A stretch of 64,000 nucleotides of DNA. It comes from Ehrlichia japonica. Lineage in GTDB: Bacteria; Pseudomonadota; Alphaproteobacteria; Rickettsiales; Anaplasmataceae. The stretch's first letter is position 1, and each line of letters starts with the position of its first letter. The DNA is taken from positions 186,001 to 250,000 of the forward strand of contig NZ_CP007474.1 of NCBI RefSeq assembly GCF_000632845.1, given 5' to 3'. The notes beneath the pieces were generated by a model that was not told the DNA's origin, searched no databases, and worked only from the letters and a program-made list of their open reading frames with translations. Below are positions 9,932 through 19,591 of the stretch, piece after piece. The position numbers and the translations under genes are program-made.

Positions 9932-10650
9932 ATTTTATTATTGTACTGATCGTCAGATTGTTCAAGAGGTTTTTTTATGCACTATTATTAAAAGATAAAT
10001 TAAATAGTCATTAATGAATTAAAAAGTGATAAGTGTCTGATTTATGTATTAAACATACTACAATAGTATAGCAGCTAGCATGAATTAAATCATCTATAGG
10101 TCTGAATACTAAATTGTTGCACTTAATTGGTGAAAAGGAACATATGTATGTTTTAGTATTATGTAGTGTAGTAAATGCTGTTGTTGTACTTATAGAGAAT
10201 TTTTAAGAAAAATTTTTTTCATATGTAATATATGAATAGAATAATTATTTGATAGGCGATAAGTCATATATTTTGTTATATATACATCAAATATTAATTT
10301 GTATTATTACAATGTTTAAGTATTGTAAGTTGTATGGTTATGGATATCTTCCCTATATTTTAAATTGATAGGAATCAGTAGCTTGTTACCGATAGAACAT
10401 CATTAAATTATTGAGGATACTTCTACGTGATGTTTGTATGAATGTTATTTTGTTTGGAAATTATGTAATTTTAGCTCATTATAGATTTGTGAAACTATTA
10501 AATATATTATCAGCAAACACGACTGTGTAAATAGGATGATTTTTATCTTATTTTTGGTTACTAGAGTGTAATTTATATATTTAATAAAGTATTTCTATGT
10601 TGTATTCGATCATTTATTATGATAAAAGTAAAAGATATCCCATTATTAAT
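9932..10650. other. Long non-coding gap after gltX
   Basis: About 720 AT-rich bases with stops in every frame. I see no RNA gene, no clear repeat and no recognisable gene remnant. Confidence 0.4.
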
Positions 10651-10724
10651 GGCGGGTGTAGCTCAGTTGGTAGAGCGTCAGTTTGTGGCACTGAAGGTCG
10701 CCAGTTCAATCCTGGTCACTCGCC
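10651..10724 (+). tRNA. tRNA-His (anticodon GTG)
   Basis: A cloverleaf can be folded by hand. The acceptor stem is GCGGGTG (10652-10658) with CACTCGC (10717-10723), one G-T pair included. The D-arm is GCTC..GAGC. The anticodon stem TCAGT/ACTGA has loop TTGTGGC (anticodon GTG). The T-arm is GCCAG-TTCAATC-CTGGT. The extra G at 10651 opposite C73 at 10724 is the G-1 identity element of tRNA-His, here encoded in the gene. No CCA is encoded; the next bases are CCG. Confidence 0.96.
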
Positions 10725-11051
10725 CCGTGAATTCTTGCAATGAGTTCTTGTTGTAACTTGTGCTGCTGTTTTAAGATACTTTTGTATAAAAAATATACAT
10801 GTTGTTATTGCATAACTGTTTTGGATCAATGATATTCTTAGAACGTGGTATATCTGCTGTTGTATATAATCAATTTCTAAAAGTCATCAAAGTTTGCTTG
10901 GAGTTTTTATTTCAGTAATTTAGCAAGTGTGTTTGTTTTGAAATTAATTATTATTAATTTTTTTTTTTTTTTTTTTTTGAAAATGTTACTCTGTTAAAGA
11001 GTCTTTGACATTACTGTATTTTTATATAAAGTTTATGGGAGAACTTGTTAA
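10725..11051. other. Gap with a 21-base poly(T) tract
   Basis: Lies between tRNA-His and the SurA-like gene. An uninterrupted T run spans 10958-10978. It ends about 73 bases before the start codon at 11052, near where a promoter would sit. No other feature is seen. Confidence 0.6.
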
Positions 11052-12242
11052 ATGATAATTCATATGCTTAATCATACAGTAAGGTTATTAATCTTATTTG
11101 TCATTTTATATAGTAGTAATGTTTTCGCTGATATAAAGATAGTAGCTGTAGTAAATGATGAACTAATTTCTAATTTGGATTTAGAGAAGCGTGTTGCTAT
11201 AAACAAATTTTTTTATAAGGTTGAGAGTAATGTGGCAGAAGAAATAGCCTTAAATGCTTTGATTGATGAATCTATATGGAGGCAAGAAGCTGAAAAGCTT
11301 AAAATCACAGTTACTGAAAGAGATTTTTTAGAAGCTGTTAAACAGTTTTTAGTGATAAAAAATTTAGGAAATATTGATTTAAAATCTTATATTGAGGCAC
11401 AAGGGTTGGATTACAAGTTATTTGTACAACACATGAAGTCTAAGCTGCTTTGGAATAAAATATTAATGCTTAAAGTAGCACCTTATATTATTATTAGTGA
11501 TAAGGAAGTACAGGATAATAGAGATTATATAACTAATGGAGTAGATGTATCTGTACATATTCAGGAAGTAATGCTACCAGCTAGTATGAATGATAATATA
11601 ATCAATAATGTTATTAGTGATTTACAAAATGGAGTAAGTATTGGAGTTATAAAAGCAAATAACAAAGATGTGTTATTTGAAGAAGCTAGTATTAATGTTG
11701 AAAACATTAATTCAGACTTGGCAAATAAGCTAATTCAAGCGAGTATTGGAGACGTAGTAGGTCCTATAAAAAGCGAATATGGGAGCTTGATTATAAAACT
11801 ACTACATAGGTCTAGTATAAGCAGGGGGTTTGCAAATAGTAATGTTGATTTGAGGCAAGTTCATTTAAATGCTGAGCAAGGTAAGAGGTATTTAGACCAA
11901 ATTGGGATATTAAAGACTAAAGCTACATGTGAGAATTTTAGTGATGTTGTAAAGGACCTTGAATTACCAGAACCATTAGGTTTTGTTGTAAAAGTGAAAG
12001 ATTTGTCTGTAAAAATACAAAATGTTTTGCAATCTTGTGATGTTGGTAAAGTAGTTGAAGTTGATGATAATCAAATGATTGATATTATTATGTTGTGTGG
12101 TATTACAAAAGGTAAAGCTGATGATGATATAGGTAATACTGATTTTATCAAGCAGAGGCTATATATGGAAAAGTTATCTATGCAAAGTGAATATTTGTTA
12201 TCCAACTTAAGAAATAATGCTTTAATAGAAAAATATAATTAA
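11052..12242 (+). CDS. surA: SurA-like periplasmic chaperone / peptidyl-prolyl isomerase
   Basis: Periplasmic folding factor for outer-membrane proteins. The 396-residue protein has an N-terminal signal peptide (hydrophobic core about 10-22, likely cut after FA in NVFA-DIKIV). The SurA N-domain then begins with IVAVVNDELISNLDLEKR and continues into a helical region. The middle and C-terminal parts look like diverged parvulin domains (HIQEVMLPA..., then VDLRQVHLNAEQG). Canonical parvulin active-site residues are hard to place, so isomerase activity is uncertain. A GGGAGA Shine-Dalgarno lies about 10 bases before the ATG. It is followed after 5 bases by rsmD, so they share a transcript. Confidence 0.85.
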   Translation: MIIHMLNHTVRLLILFVILYSSNVFADIKIVAVVNDELISNLDLEKRVAINKFFYKVESNVAEEIALNALIDESIWRQEAEKLKITVTERDFLEAVKQFLVIKNLGNIDLKSYIEAQGLDYKLFVQHMKSKLLWNKILMLKVAPYIIISDKEVQDNRDYITNGVDVSVHIQEVMLPASMNDNIINNVISDLQNGVSIGVIKANNKDVLFEEASINVENINSDLANKLIQASIGDVVGPIKSEYGSLIIKLLHRSSISRGFANSNVDLRQVHLNAEQGKRYLDQIGILKTKATCENFSDVVKDLELPEPLGFVVKVKDLSVKIQNVLQSCDVGKVVEVDDNQMIDIIMLCGITKGKADDDIGNTDFIKQRLYMEKLSMQSEYLLSNLRNNALIEKYN

Positions 12243-12247
12243 TTACT

Positions 12248-12799
12248 ATGTTACGTATAACATCAGGGAAATATCGTGGCAGGAAAATATTTTCTGATAA
12301 ATTACTTAGTGCACGTCCTGCTATGTCTATAATTAGGGAGTCTATTTTTAATATAATATTATCTCGCATGAGTATTCAAGGGTGTAAAGTTCTTGATTTA
12401 TTTTGTGGTAGTGGATCATTATCATTTGAAGCATTATCTAGGGGTGCAGAGAGTGCTTTATTAGTTGATATAAATCGCTATAATTTGAGTTTAGTAAAAC
12501 GAACATCTGAATATTTAGGGGTAGTAAATAATATAACCCTCATGTGTTGTGATATCGAAAGATTACCTGTTGCAACTGATCAGTATGATATTATTTTTGT
12601 TGATCCTCCATATACTAATCCTGCTTTAGTTGATATTACTCTTAATGTGTTAATAAAGTTAGATTGGACTAAAAGTAATAGTGTGATTGTAGTTAGAATT
12701 AGAAAAAAGGTGGCTTTTGTATGTCCTGTGGGGTATAGAGTAATGGTTGAACGTGTTTATGGTATTTCTAAAGTGATAATATTACAACGTGAACTATAA
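12248..12799 (+). CDS. rsmD: 16S rRNA (guanine-N2)-methyltransferase RsmD
   Basis: Methylates G966 (E. coli numbering) of 16S rRNA, using S-adenosylmethionine. The 183-residue protein starts with the family-typical MLRITSGKYRGRKIF and then ARPAMSIIRESIFNI. The SAM-binding motif VLDLFCGSGSLSFEALSRGA spans about 49-68, and the catalytic DPPY is at 119-122. Length matches RsmD. It starts 5 bases after surA. Its last codons are included in a two-copy 160-bp duplication that fills the downstream gap. Confidence 0.95.
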   Translation: MLRITSGKYRGRKIFSDKLLSARPAMSIIRESIFNIILSRMSIQGCKVLDLFCGSGSLSFEALSRGAESALLVDINRYNLSLVKRTSEYLGVVNNITLMCCDIERLPVATDQYDIIFVDPPYTNPALVDITLNVLIKLDWTKSNSVIVVRIRKKVAFVCPVGYRVMVERVYGISKVIILQREL

Positions 12800-13094
12800 G
12801 ATACTTGGACATAAGCAGAGTTATTTAAGAATTAATTGAACACAAAGAACAGCATATATTTTAACTTCATATAAATGTCTATTTTGTAATTTTGAATAAA
12901 TGTGGATATATATGCCTTCTATTTTTATATAATAATAATATTACAACGTGAGCTTATAAGATACTTGGACATAAGCAGAGTTATTTAAGAACTAATTGAA
13001 TACAAAGAACAGCATATACTTTAACTTCATATAAATGTCTATTTTGTAATTTTGAATAAATTGGGTATATATGTTTTCTATTCGTATAGTAATA
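12776..13094. repeat. Two-copy ~160-bp direct repeat including the rsmD 3' end
   Basis: Copy 1 runs from 12776 to about 12934 and contains the last 8 codons and stop of rsmD. Copy 2 runs from 12935 to about 13094, with roughly ten small differences. Copy 2 begins ATAATATTACAACGTGAGCT against ATAATATTACAACGTGAACT in rsmD. The far end of copy 2 overlaps the last codons of the convergent permease gene (stop at 13078), so the duplication also touches that gene's end. Confidence 0.95.
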
Positions 13095-13995
13095 TTGATA
13101 TCATTATTGGTACATAAAGTGACCCTATGATCGTATTGATCAATAGCATAATTGCTGTTTTATCAGAATTATTGTTTAGCATTGTAGCTAATATTATGCC
13201 TGTACATGACATTGGTATTATTGCAAGTAATATTAGCGCTCTATATATATCATTATTATACAATTGTATGGTTAATTTATCTAATATGATGCATCCAAGT
13301 ACTAATACTGGCCAAAGTACATACTTTATTATTAGAGTAATAGAAATGAATTTCCAGTCAATGGTAAAAATTTTAATATTTGCGACTGCTATTCCTAGTA
13401 ACATCATCCCTAATGAGACATAAGCTCCTCTAATATTGCTTGCAACATCATGTATAAATAAGGGAATAGGTAATTGAAAATAGTTGACAACTAATGCCGT
13501 TATCGCTGCATGTACTGCAGGTAATGTTATTAGTTTCATTATGCATTTTCTAGGAGTATATATTCCTTGAGTGGCGATATAAAAACCAAAACTATTTTCA
13601 AACATTAACATCCCTACATAACAGAAAAGATATATGGATACTGTATGATTATCAAACATTGCTAATGCTACTGGTAGTCCGAAAAACCCCATGCTTGAAC
13701 TGCCTGAGCTAAATGCTAATATATTTCTTGTACTATCCCTGAATATAAAAGAAGAAGTGTAATATACTACGGCTGACATTATGCAGCATACAAGCCATGT
13801 TAAAAAAGGAAGAGATAAGACCTCTGAATTGATGTGTGTTTGTGAAATTCCAGAGAATATAACAGTTGGACCCATTATATAAAAAAGTAACCTGGCTATG
13901 CTAGGACTATCTATTTTTAGAAATTTACCAGCGATAAAGCCTAAGAATATTGTTATATATAAGGGCAAAATTTTGAATAGTAATATAGAAAACAT
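13078..13995 (-). CDS. AEC-family permease
   Basis: A 305-residue integral membrane protein with about ten hydrophobic segments. The first half starts MFSILLFKILPLYITIFLGFIAGKF and contains FSSGSSSMGFFGLPVALAMF. The second half has VSLGMMLLGIAVA and ends with a segment rich in small residues. The G-F/L-P-V and SLGMMLLG signatures are those of the auxin efflux carrier (AEC) family. Bacterial members export or import small carboxylates such as malate; the substrate here cannot be told. It converges on rsmD. Confidence 0.85.
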   Translation of the reverse strand: MFSILLFKILPLYITIFLGFIAGKFLKIDSPSIARLLFYIMGPTVIFSGISQTHINSEVLSLPFLTWLVCCIMSAVVYYTSSFIFRDSTRNILAFSSGSSSMGFFGLPVALAMFDNHTVSIYLFCYVGMLMFENSFGFYIATQGIYTPRKCIMKLITLPAVHAAITALVVNYFQLPIPLFIHDVASNIRGAYVSLGMMLLGIAVANIKIFTIDWKFISITLIIKYVLWPVLVLGCIILDKLTIQLYNNDIYRALILLAIIPMSCTGIILATMLNNNSDKTAIMLLINTIIGSLYVPIMISILLYE

Positions 13996-14523
13996 AATTT
14001 TTTAACGTACTACTGATGCTTAAAATACTGTAACATAAGTGTGAATTACTTTACAACTATAGAATCGTGAAAAATGTATTTATAAGTAAGATTTTAATTG
14101 TTAAGGGAAGCTTATTTATTTTTTAAGTAGTATGGTGTCATGTAAGAGTAATATGTAGTGAAGTAATAACAACAGTTCTGCAGGGAATATTTTCAATTAT
14201 ATTATTGTGAGTTGTATAGGAACTTTAGGGGAATATATGTGTGGTAATTTTATTATGGAAAATTGATTTGTTTTATAGATATCTTTATCTATTTGTGTAT
14301 TTCTATCAAGATAGTTTTTTGTATCTAATACGATATACAATGAGTAATTTGTCATGTGTAACTTAGGTAGTAATGGTTTATTAATTCAGTGCTATGAACT
14401 GATTACTGTATTCCTGATTTAAAGATTTTGTGTTTATTTATTATAGTTGGAGCTTTGATTTATGTGTTTGTGCATTTTATAATTTTGATCTCTATAGGCA
14501 TAGGAATGAAAACTGATTTATTC
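13996..14523. other. Non-coding gap
   Basis: About 530 AT-rich bases between two minus-strand genes. No RNA gene, no repeat and no gene remnant was recognised. Confidence 0.4.
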
Positions 14524-14817
14524 TTATGTATCTCTAAGTTTTATAAAGTTGTTAGCATAAGATTTTGGGGTTATAGTGCGTGAGTTATCTTGTAAAACAA
14601 TATAGTCAATTTTATGTGTGATTGCATATGCAATTGCTAGTTCTTTGGTTTTAAATGATAAATGAATCTGTTGTCTCGTATCATGTGACCCAGTCCATTT
14701 CATTAATGGCTCAACATATTGAGTACATGAAGGCTCAAACTCAAGCTTCCAAGTTTTTGACTTGTTACACCCAGATTGCATGGTGCTTTTTGCTGGTTTA
14801 TATATTCTTGCACGCAT
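14524..14817 (-). CDS. NADH dehydrogenase accessory subunit (NDUFS4 / 18-kDa type)
   Basis: A 97-residue protein of the complex I NDUFS4 family, an accessory subunit shared by alphaproteobacteria and mitochondria. Diagnostic pieces are ARIYKPAKSTMQSG at the N terminus, WKLEFEP, then PLMKWTGSHDTRQQIHLSF and a C-terminal A-I-A-Y-A helix. It stabilises the hydrophilic arm near the NADH-oxidising module (family knowledge). It is divergent from xseB with 66 bases between starts. No other nuo gene is nearby. Confidence 0.92.
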   Translation of the reverse strand: MRARIYKPAKSTMQSGCNKSKTWKLEFEPSCTQYVEPLMKWTGSHDTRQQIHLSFKTKELAIAYAITHKIDYIVLQDNSRTITPKSYANNFIKLRDT

Positions 14818-14883
14818 ATTTAATACTTGTTTCTACATAAAAAAACTATTACTATGTTAAATATATACAGTGAATAATAGCTT

Positions 14884-15072
14884 ATGTCTATTAATGATGA
14901 GTATACTTTTGAAAGTGCTATAGAACAGTTAGAACTTATAGTAAAGGAATTGGAATCCAATCAAGTCACATTGAGTAGAAGTGTTGAGCTCTATAGTCTT
15001 GGAAAGGAGCTATATGAATATTGTAATAAAGTTATTGAGGATATAGAGCTAAAAATAGAAATCAAGGAATAG
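14884..15072 (+). CDS. xseB: Exodeoxyribonuclease VII small subunit
   Basis: A 62-residue helical protein that pairs with XseA to degrade single-stranded DNA. The family pattern is clear: YTFESAIEQLELIVKELES, then VTLSRSVELYSLGKELYEYCNKVI. It is slightly short at the C terminus compared with typical XseB (about 70-80). xseA is not in the window. The 3' end has diverged copies in the following gap. Confidence 0.93.
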   Translation: MSINDEYTFESAIEQLELIVKELESNQVTLSRSVELYSLGKELYEYCNKVIEDIELKIEIKE

Positions 15073-15860
15073 GATTTATATATTCATAAATTATTTTGAT
15101 ATGAGTGTAATATGAGTTCCTATTATCTTTTTAAGTATTTATAGAGTGTTGTTATTCAAATGAAAAATTTCTTTAATGATAATTATTATCGCGCTTGGTT
15201 AGTTAATATGATTTTCTGGGGTAGTTCAAAATTAATGAAAACTTGATCATAAAAATTTGTATTAGCAGTGTATTTGGAGAATGAAAGGGTTAGAACCTGG
15301 TCAGGATTTGGGTATAAGTATTGTGAATTCTATGGTCTTGATAGATTGGTATAAAATCATTGCTTGATATAAAATTTATAATGCTATCAGTTAGTGAAAA
15401 TGGTGTTTCTATATTAAGGATATAGAATAGAAATCATGGAATAAGTTATACATTTGTAAGTTTGTTGATAATAATCGTGGTGTTTGTGTGATGAATGTAA
15501 TTTTTGGTATGATTCAAAATTGATAGAAACTTAATTGTAGAAAATTTATATTAGGGTTATTAGAGTGTATTTTATACGAAAAAAATTTATCATTTATATG
15601 TGGCGTAGATTAGATCAGTTTGACTGATGAAAGTGCTAGTGTGTTGAATGTTTTATAGGTCTATACAATTCTGTTACTTAGAATGGAGGATTTGATGATA
15701 GATTTTACTTTGATTAGACTTCCTGCTATCATAAGTAATGACATTTGTAAAAAAGCTGCTAACTTTTAACTTTTGTTGAGTTAATTATTGCTTGATACAA
15801 AATTTGTAGTATTGCTGCTTTTTCAGTTATGTTTCTATAATGTGAGTGATAATTTACGCT
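15030..15860. repeat. Degenerate repeats downstream of xseB
   Basis: Several words recur with drift. The xseB tail (GAGGATATAGAGC..AGAAATCAAGGAATAGG, about 15036-15074) is echoed at about 15415-15450 (AAGGATATAGAATAGAAATC then ATGGAATAAG). A TTCAAAATTAATGAAAACTTG block at about 15222 is echoed near 15515. A TTGCTTGATATAAAATTTATA block at about 15360 is echoed near 15788. The offsets differ (about 380, 295 and 430), so indels have accumulated. No gene is seen in the 900-base gap. Confidence 0.6.
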
Positions 15861-15974
15861 AAGGATAGTTGGAAAAGGATAGCACTTAATGCATATTTTA
15901 TTGTCTTGATGTTTTATTAAAAGAGATCATAGTTGTTGTAGGGTATGCTGATTGATATGAATTAGAGATTCGTG

Positions 15975-17210
15975 ATGAGTGACGTAATTACCTTTGGATG
16001 TAGATTAAATTTTTATGAAAGTGAAGTTATAAAAAATAACTTAAAAAAAGCTCAGTTGGATGATGTTGTTGTTGTTCACAGTTGTGCTGTAACTAATGAA
16101 GCTGAACGTCAAGTAAGATCTAAAATACGTAAACTTTATAATAATAATGCTAATGTTAAGATCATTGTAGTAGGATGTGCTGCTCAATTAAATCCTGAAT
16201 TGTATACTAATATGCCAGGAGTAATTAAGGTACTAGGTAATCAGGATAAACTAAAATATGAAAATTATCTTGCTGAAGACAAAGTTATTGTAAGTAAAAT
16301 AGAGAATTCAAGAGAAGTTGCACATGATTCAATTAAAGAATTTTCTGGTAAATCTAGGGCATTGATTGAAATTCAAAATGGATGTAATCATGAATGTACT
16401 TTTTGTGTTATTACAAAAGCAAGGGGGAATAACCGTTCTCTACACATAGAAGATATTATAGGTAGAGTTAAAGATTGTGTTTATAATGGATATAATGAAG
16501 TTGTGTTTACTGGAGTAGATATCAGCGATTTTGGATTAGATATTTATGGTAAACGTGTGCTTGGAACAATGATAAAGAGAGTATTGAAAGCAGTTCCGCA
16601 ATTGCATAGATTAAGGTTATCATCTATAGATGTAGCAGAAATAGAGAGTGATCTGCTTGATATTATTGTGAATGAACCTAGGTTTATGCCACACTTGCAT
16701 CTAAGCTTACAATCAGGAAATAATTTAATCCTAAAAAGGATGAAGCGTAGGCATAATAGAGAACAAGTAATAGAATTTTGTAATAGGATAAGTAGTAAAA
16801 GAAAAGAGGTAGCGTTTGGGGCTGATATTATAGTTGGTTTTCCTACGGAAACTGAAGAAATGTTTGATGATACAGTTAAGTTGATAGAGGAAGCAAATAT
16901 TTCTTATTTACATGTTTTTCCATATTCAAGAAGAGAGGGTACATCAGCTGCTAGGATGCCACAGGTTATACAAGAAGTAAAAAAAAGACGTGTAAAGTAC
17001 TTATTAGAATTTGCTAAGAAAAGATTAAATAATTTCTATAAAACTCTTTTACATACAAAGCAAAGGGTTGTGGTTGAAAAATCAGGTACTGGTAGGGCAG
17101 AAAATTTTGCTTTAGTAAAATTTTCTAATCATGAAGTGCAATTACAGAGTATTGTTGAAGTAGAAATAAAAAGGGTAGAGGAAAATTATTTAGTAGGTCA
17201 AGTGTTATAG
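15975..17210 (+). CDS. mtaB: tRNA t6A37 methylthiotransferase MtaB
   Basis: Radical-SAM enzyme that inserts a methylthio group into t6A at position 37 of tRNA to give ms2t6A. The 411-residue protein has the N-terminal UPF0004 domain with three cysteines (FGCRLN, HSCAVT, VGCAAQ). The radical-SAM cluster motif CNHECTFC has cysteines at 137, 141 and 144. A TRAM-like tail begins at about 345. The TFGCRLN start and the INGCN-type (here QNGCN) cluster site favour MtaB over MiaB. The ATG at 15975 is preferred to the GTG at 15972. Confidence 0.93.
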   Translation: MSDVITFGCRLNFYESEVIKNNLKKAQLDDVVVVHSCAVTNEAERQVRSKIRKLYNNNANVKIIVVGCAAQLNPELYTNMPGVIKVLGNQDKLKYENYLAEDKVIVSKIENSREVAHDSIKEFSGKSRALIEIQNGCNHECTFCVITKARGNNRSLHIEDIIGRVKDCVYNGYNEVVFTGVDISDFGLDIYGKRVLGTMIKRVLKAVPQLHRLRLSSIDVAEIESDLLDIIVNEPRFMPHLHLSLQSGNNLILKRMKRRHNREQVIEFCNRISSKRKEVAFGADIIVGFPTETEEMFDDTVKLIEEANISYLHVFPYSRREGTSAARMPQVIQEVKKRRVKYLLEFAKKRLNNFYKTLLHTKQRVVVEKSGTGRAENFALVKFSNHEVQLQSIVEVEIKRVEENYLVGQVL

Positions 17211-17524
17211 AAATATTCTCTAACTTTAAATTTAATATTAAAGTTTCTAGTATGTACTGCTCAGAAGCTTTTTCTATATTTCTATAATTTAATAGCGCTC
17301 TAATGAAAGTTTATAGTAGAGTGAAAGCTTGAATAGCAACTAAATGTATAGCATTCGAAGTTATTGTTATATTTTTAGAATAAGGAAATATTGAAAATTT
17401 ATCCGTGTGGTAGTGTGATATTTTTGGTTTATGTTTCTCTAATATTATTCTGAGCTTAGGAAGTTATAATGTAAGCATGTACCTGTATTTACTTGAAAGC
17501 ATTTATTAATGCTGAACTTTGACA
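17211..17524. other. Non-coding start of the gap after mtaB
   Basis: AT-rich, stops in all frames, nothing recognisable. It passes into the degenerate repeats that precede trxA. Confidence 0.35.
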
Positions 17525-18145
17525 GAATATTTAAAATTTTTAGTAGGTGATATTTGAATCTGTTAACAGTATGTATTTCGATTATAATTTATATACTTTA
17601 TGATCTAGAAAAACATATCATTAATAGAAAGTATAAGAAATATCAGTACCAGATTAAATAATAATATATACTAGCTTGGCAAAGCTCAATTTCTATTATG
17701 TTTTTCAGAAAATTATTTAAATTGTAAAGAATCTTTATTGTGGAACATTAATTTATAATGCGTCATTTGATGATGATTTTGCATTATATCAATAAAACAT
17801 ATAATAAAGAGAGGATATGAGATAAGAAGAAATATGTATAGTAAACATCAAGTAAAATACGTGTACACTAGCTTTAACAAAGAACAACCTAAATTATTGT
17901 GTATAAAAAATACTGACACTAAAAACTTTAGTAGGTGATGTAATTTATTAATGGTGTATTTTTGATAATAACCTGTATACTATGTGAGTTAATAAAACAT
18001 ATAGTTGCAGAAGAAACAAAAAATAAGAAAAGCACATAGGAAGCAAAGCTAATCAAAGATTTCATTTGTATCTTACGGAAATACTAAGCCAGGAAGATCT
18101 AGTAAAATATACAAATACACTCTTTAATATAATGTACAGTTATCT
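17525..18145. repeat. Degenerate ~200-bp repeats downstream of trxA
   Basis: Three diverged blocks share words in the same order. TTTAGTAGGTGAT occurs at about 17540 and 17927. CATATCATTAATAGAAAG / AAAACATATAATAAAGAG / AAAACATATAGTTGCAGAAG occur at about 17610, 17795 and 17996. AAGTAAAATACGTGTACACT / AGTAAAATATACAAATACAC occur at about 17850 and 18100. The similarity is patchy, so boundaries are approximate. No open gene spans the gap. Confidence 0.5.
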
Positions 18146-18155
18146 ATATGAAGCT

Positions 18156-18479
18156 CTAGTTTATATGGTTATTTAATTCGCTTATTATCTTTGAAACATC
18201 AGCTCCGACAACTTGTGATAATTTTTTTCCATTTTTAAACATTAGGATGGTTGGTACTGCACTGACTCCATATTGAATAGCAGCATCTTGATTATCTTCA
18301 ATATTTAATTTATATATCTTTACTTTATCGACGTATTGTTGTGCTAGTTTCTCAAGTTGTGGTTCTAAAGTTCTACAAGGTCCACACCACGGAGCCCAAA
18401 AATCTACTAAGATTAATATATCTTCATTGGAAGATATAACCTTGTTTTCAAATTCACTATCTCCAATTTGCTCAATCAT
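18156..18479 (-). CDS. trxA: Thioredoxin
   Basis: General cytoplasmic disulfide reductase. The 107-residue single thioredoxin fold has the active site WCGPC (cysteines 32 and 35), preceded by ILILVDFWAP. The cis-proline region is AVPTILMFKNGK. Length is typical. The ATG at 18479 gives the normal short N-terminal strand. It stands alone, followed downstream by a repeat-filled gap. Confidence 0.97.
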   Translation of the reverse strand: MIEQIGDSEFENKVISSNEDILILVDFWAPWCGPCRTLEPQLEKLAQQYVDKVKIYKLNIEDNQDAAIQYGVSAVPTILMFKNGKKLSQVVGADVSKIISELNNHIN

Positions 18480-18811
18480 TACTTATACCATTTTTATAAA
18501 GCTACTTATACATTGTAAAACAGTTATAAATTATCGCAAGGGTAAAAAATATAATTGTAAGGAGGTTATTATTTGCTAGATATATATTTGGGGTGCTACT
18601 AGTTATATAAACTATAATATCCATGTATTAATATAAAATATTATAAATATCTCTATTGTGCTGAACTTTATATTGAATATATTATACTTGACATAGCCAT
18701 AGGTTAGCTTTTTTATAGCTTACAATAATAAATGTTTTTCATAACTAAAAACAAAGCTGTCACACATGCTAGATATATAAAATTTTTTCACAATAAAAAA
18801 AACTATAATTG
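18480..18811. other. Non-coding gap between virB9-2 and trxA
   Basis: About 330 AT-rich bases with the trxA promoter expected near the 18480 end. No hairpin with a T tract, no RNA gene and no repeat was recognised. Confidence 0.35.
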
Positions 18812-19591
18812 TTATTTTTTTATTTTTTTATACTTGTTGTTAAACACACACACTGTGTCTGACCCATAGCGTAAAGTAAATGCGCTGCTAACTCGTTCAA
18901 TAATAACGTAGTCCCCAGATATTCTAAAGTTGATTAATGATTCATATCCTTCAGAGTCTACGGTAAATATTGATGGTAAATCTGCATTGATATGTGAGAA
19001 TTGCATATAAGTAAATTGGTTATCATCAAAAATTTTGAGTGGTACAATTCGCTGACTTCCCCTGTTATGTGATACTAAATAATCAAAATTTAATCCTTTT
19101 TTTGCAACGTCACTATCAGTTAGGTCTGGTATAGCAGGTTGACTAACTGGGAATACCATGTCAGAACCATTGTCTGTAGCAAAACTTTCAGTAGAAGAAT
19201 ACATGAACCTTACTTCATAAGCCAATCTTGGATCATCAAGTCCTTTGGCTTCCTCTGCAAAAAATTCAAAATAGTATACACGTTTATTTGTAATTATAGT
19301 TGCATTTGTATCTGCTTTATCAGCCACAGGTTTAATAAATAATCTATTGCCTTTGGGCAGTAACTGCCATCCAGTTGAGTCACCCATAGATATGGTATCT
19401 ATAATTTCTCCTTCTTCAAACAATATACTGGATTGGTAACCATAAAAACCTACATATTTATGTACAGCATGAGGATTATAGGTAATAGCTTTAATATGAT
19501 TATCTTGTGCTATGGAACGTACTTCTTGCTTAGCGAAACAGGCTATACTGCTGAGTAAAATCAAAACAAAAACTACTGCTACGTTTTTCAT
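18812..19591 (-). CDS. virB9-2: Type IV secretion system protein VirB9 (second copy type)
   Basis: Outer-membrane-side core component of the VirB/D4 type IV secretion channel, partnering VirB7 and VirB10. The 259-residue protein has a clear signal peptide (about 1-20, ending CFA). The VirB9/CagX pattern follows: AITYNPHAVHKYVGFYGYQSSILFEEGE, then GDSTGWQLLPKGNRLFIKP and TNATIITNKRVYYFEF. The C-terminal domain ends IERVSSAFTLRYGSDTVCVFN. No other vir gene is adjacent. In Rickettsiales virB9 is duplicated and one copy lies outside the virB8-virD4 cluster, so this is most likely that copy. Confidence 0.92.
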   Translation of the reverse strand: MKNVAVVFVLILLSSIACFAKQEVRSIAQDNHIKAITYNPHAVHKYVGFYGYQSSILFEEGEIIDTISMGDSTGWQLLPKGNRLFIKPVADKADTNATIITNKRVYYFEFFAEEAKGLDDPRLAYEVRFMYSSTESFATDNGSDMVFPVSQPAIPDLTDSDVAKKGLNFDYLVSHNRGSQRIVPLKIFDDNQFTYMQFSHINADLPSIFTVDSEGYESLINFRISGDYVIIERVSSAFTLRYGSDTVCVFNNKYKKIKK

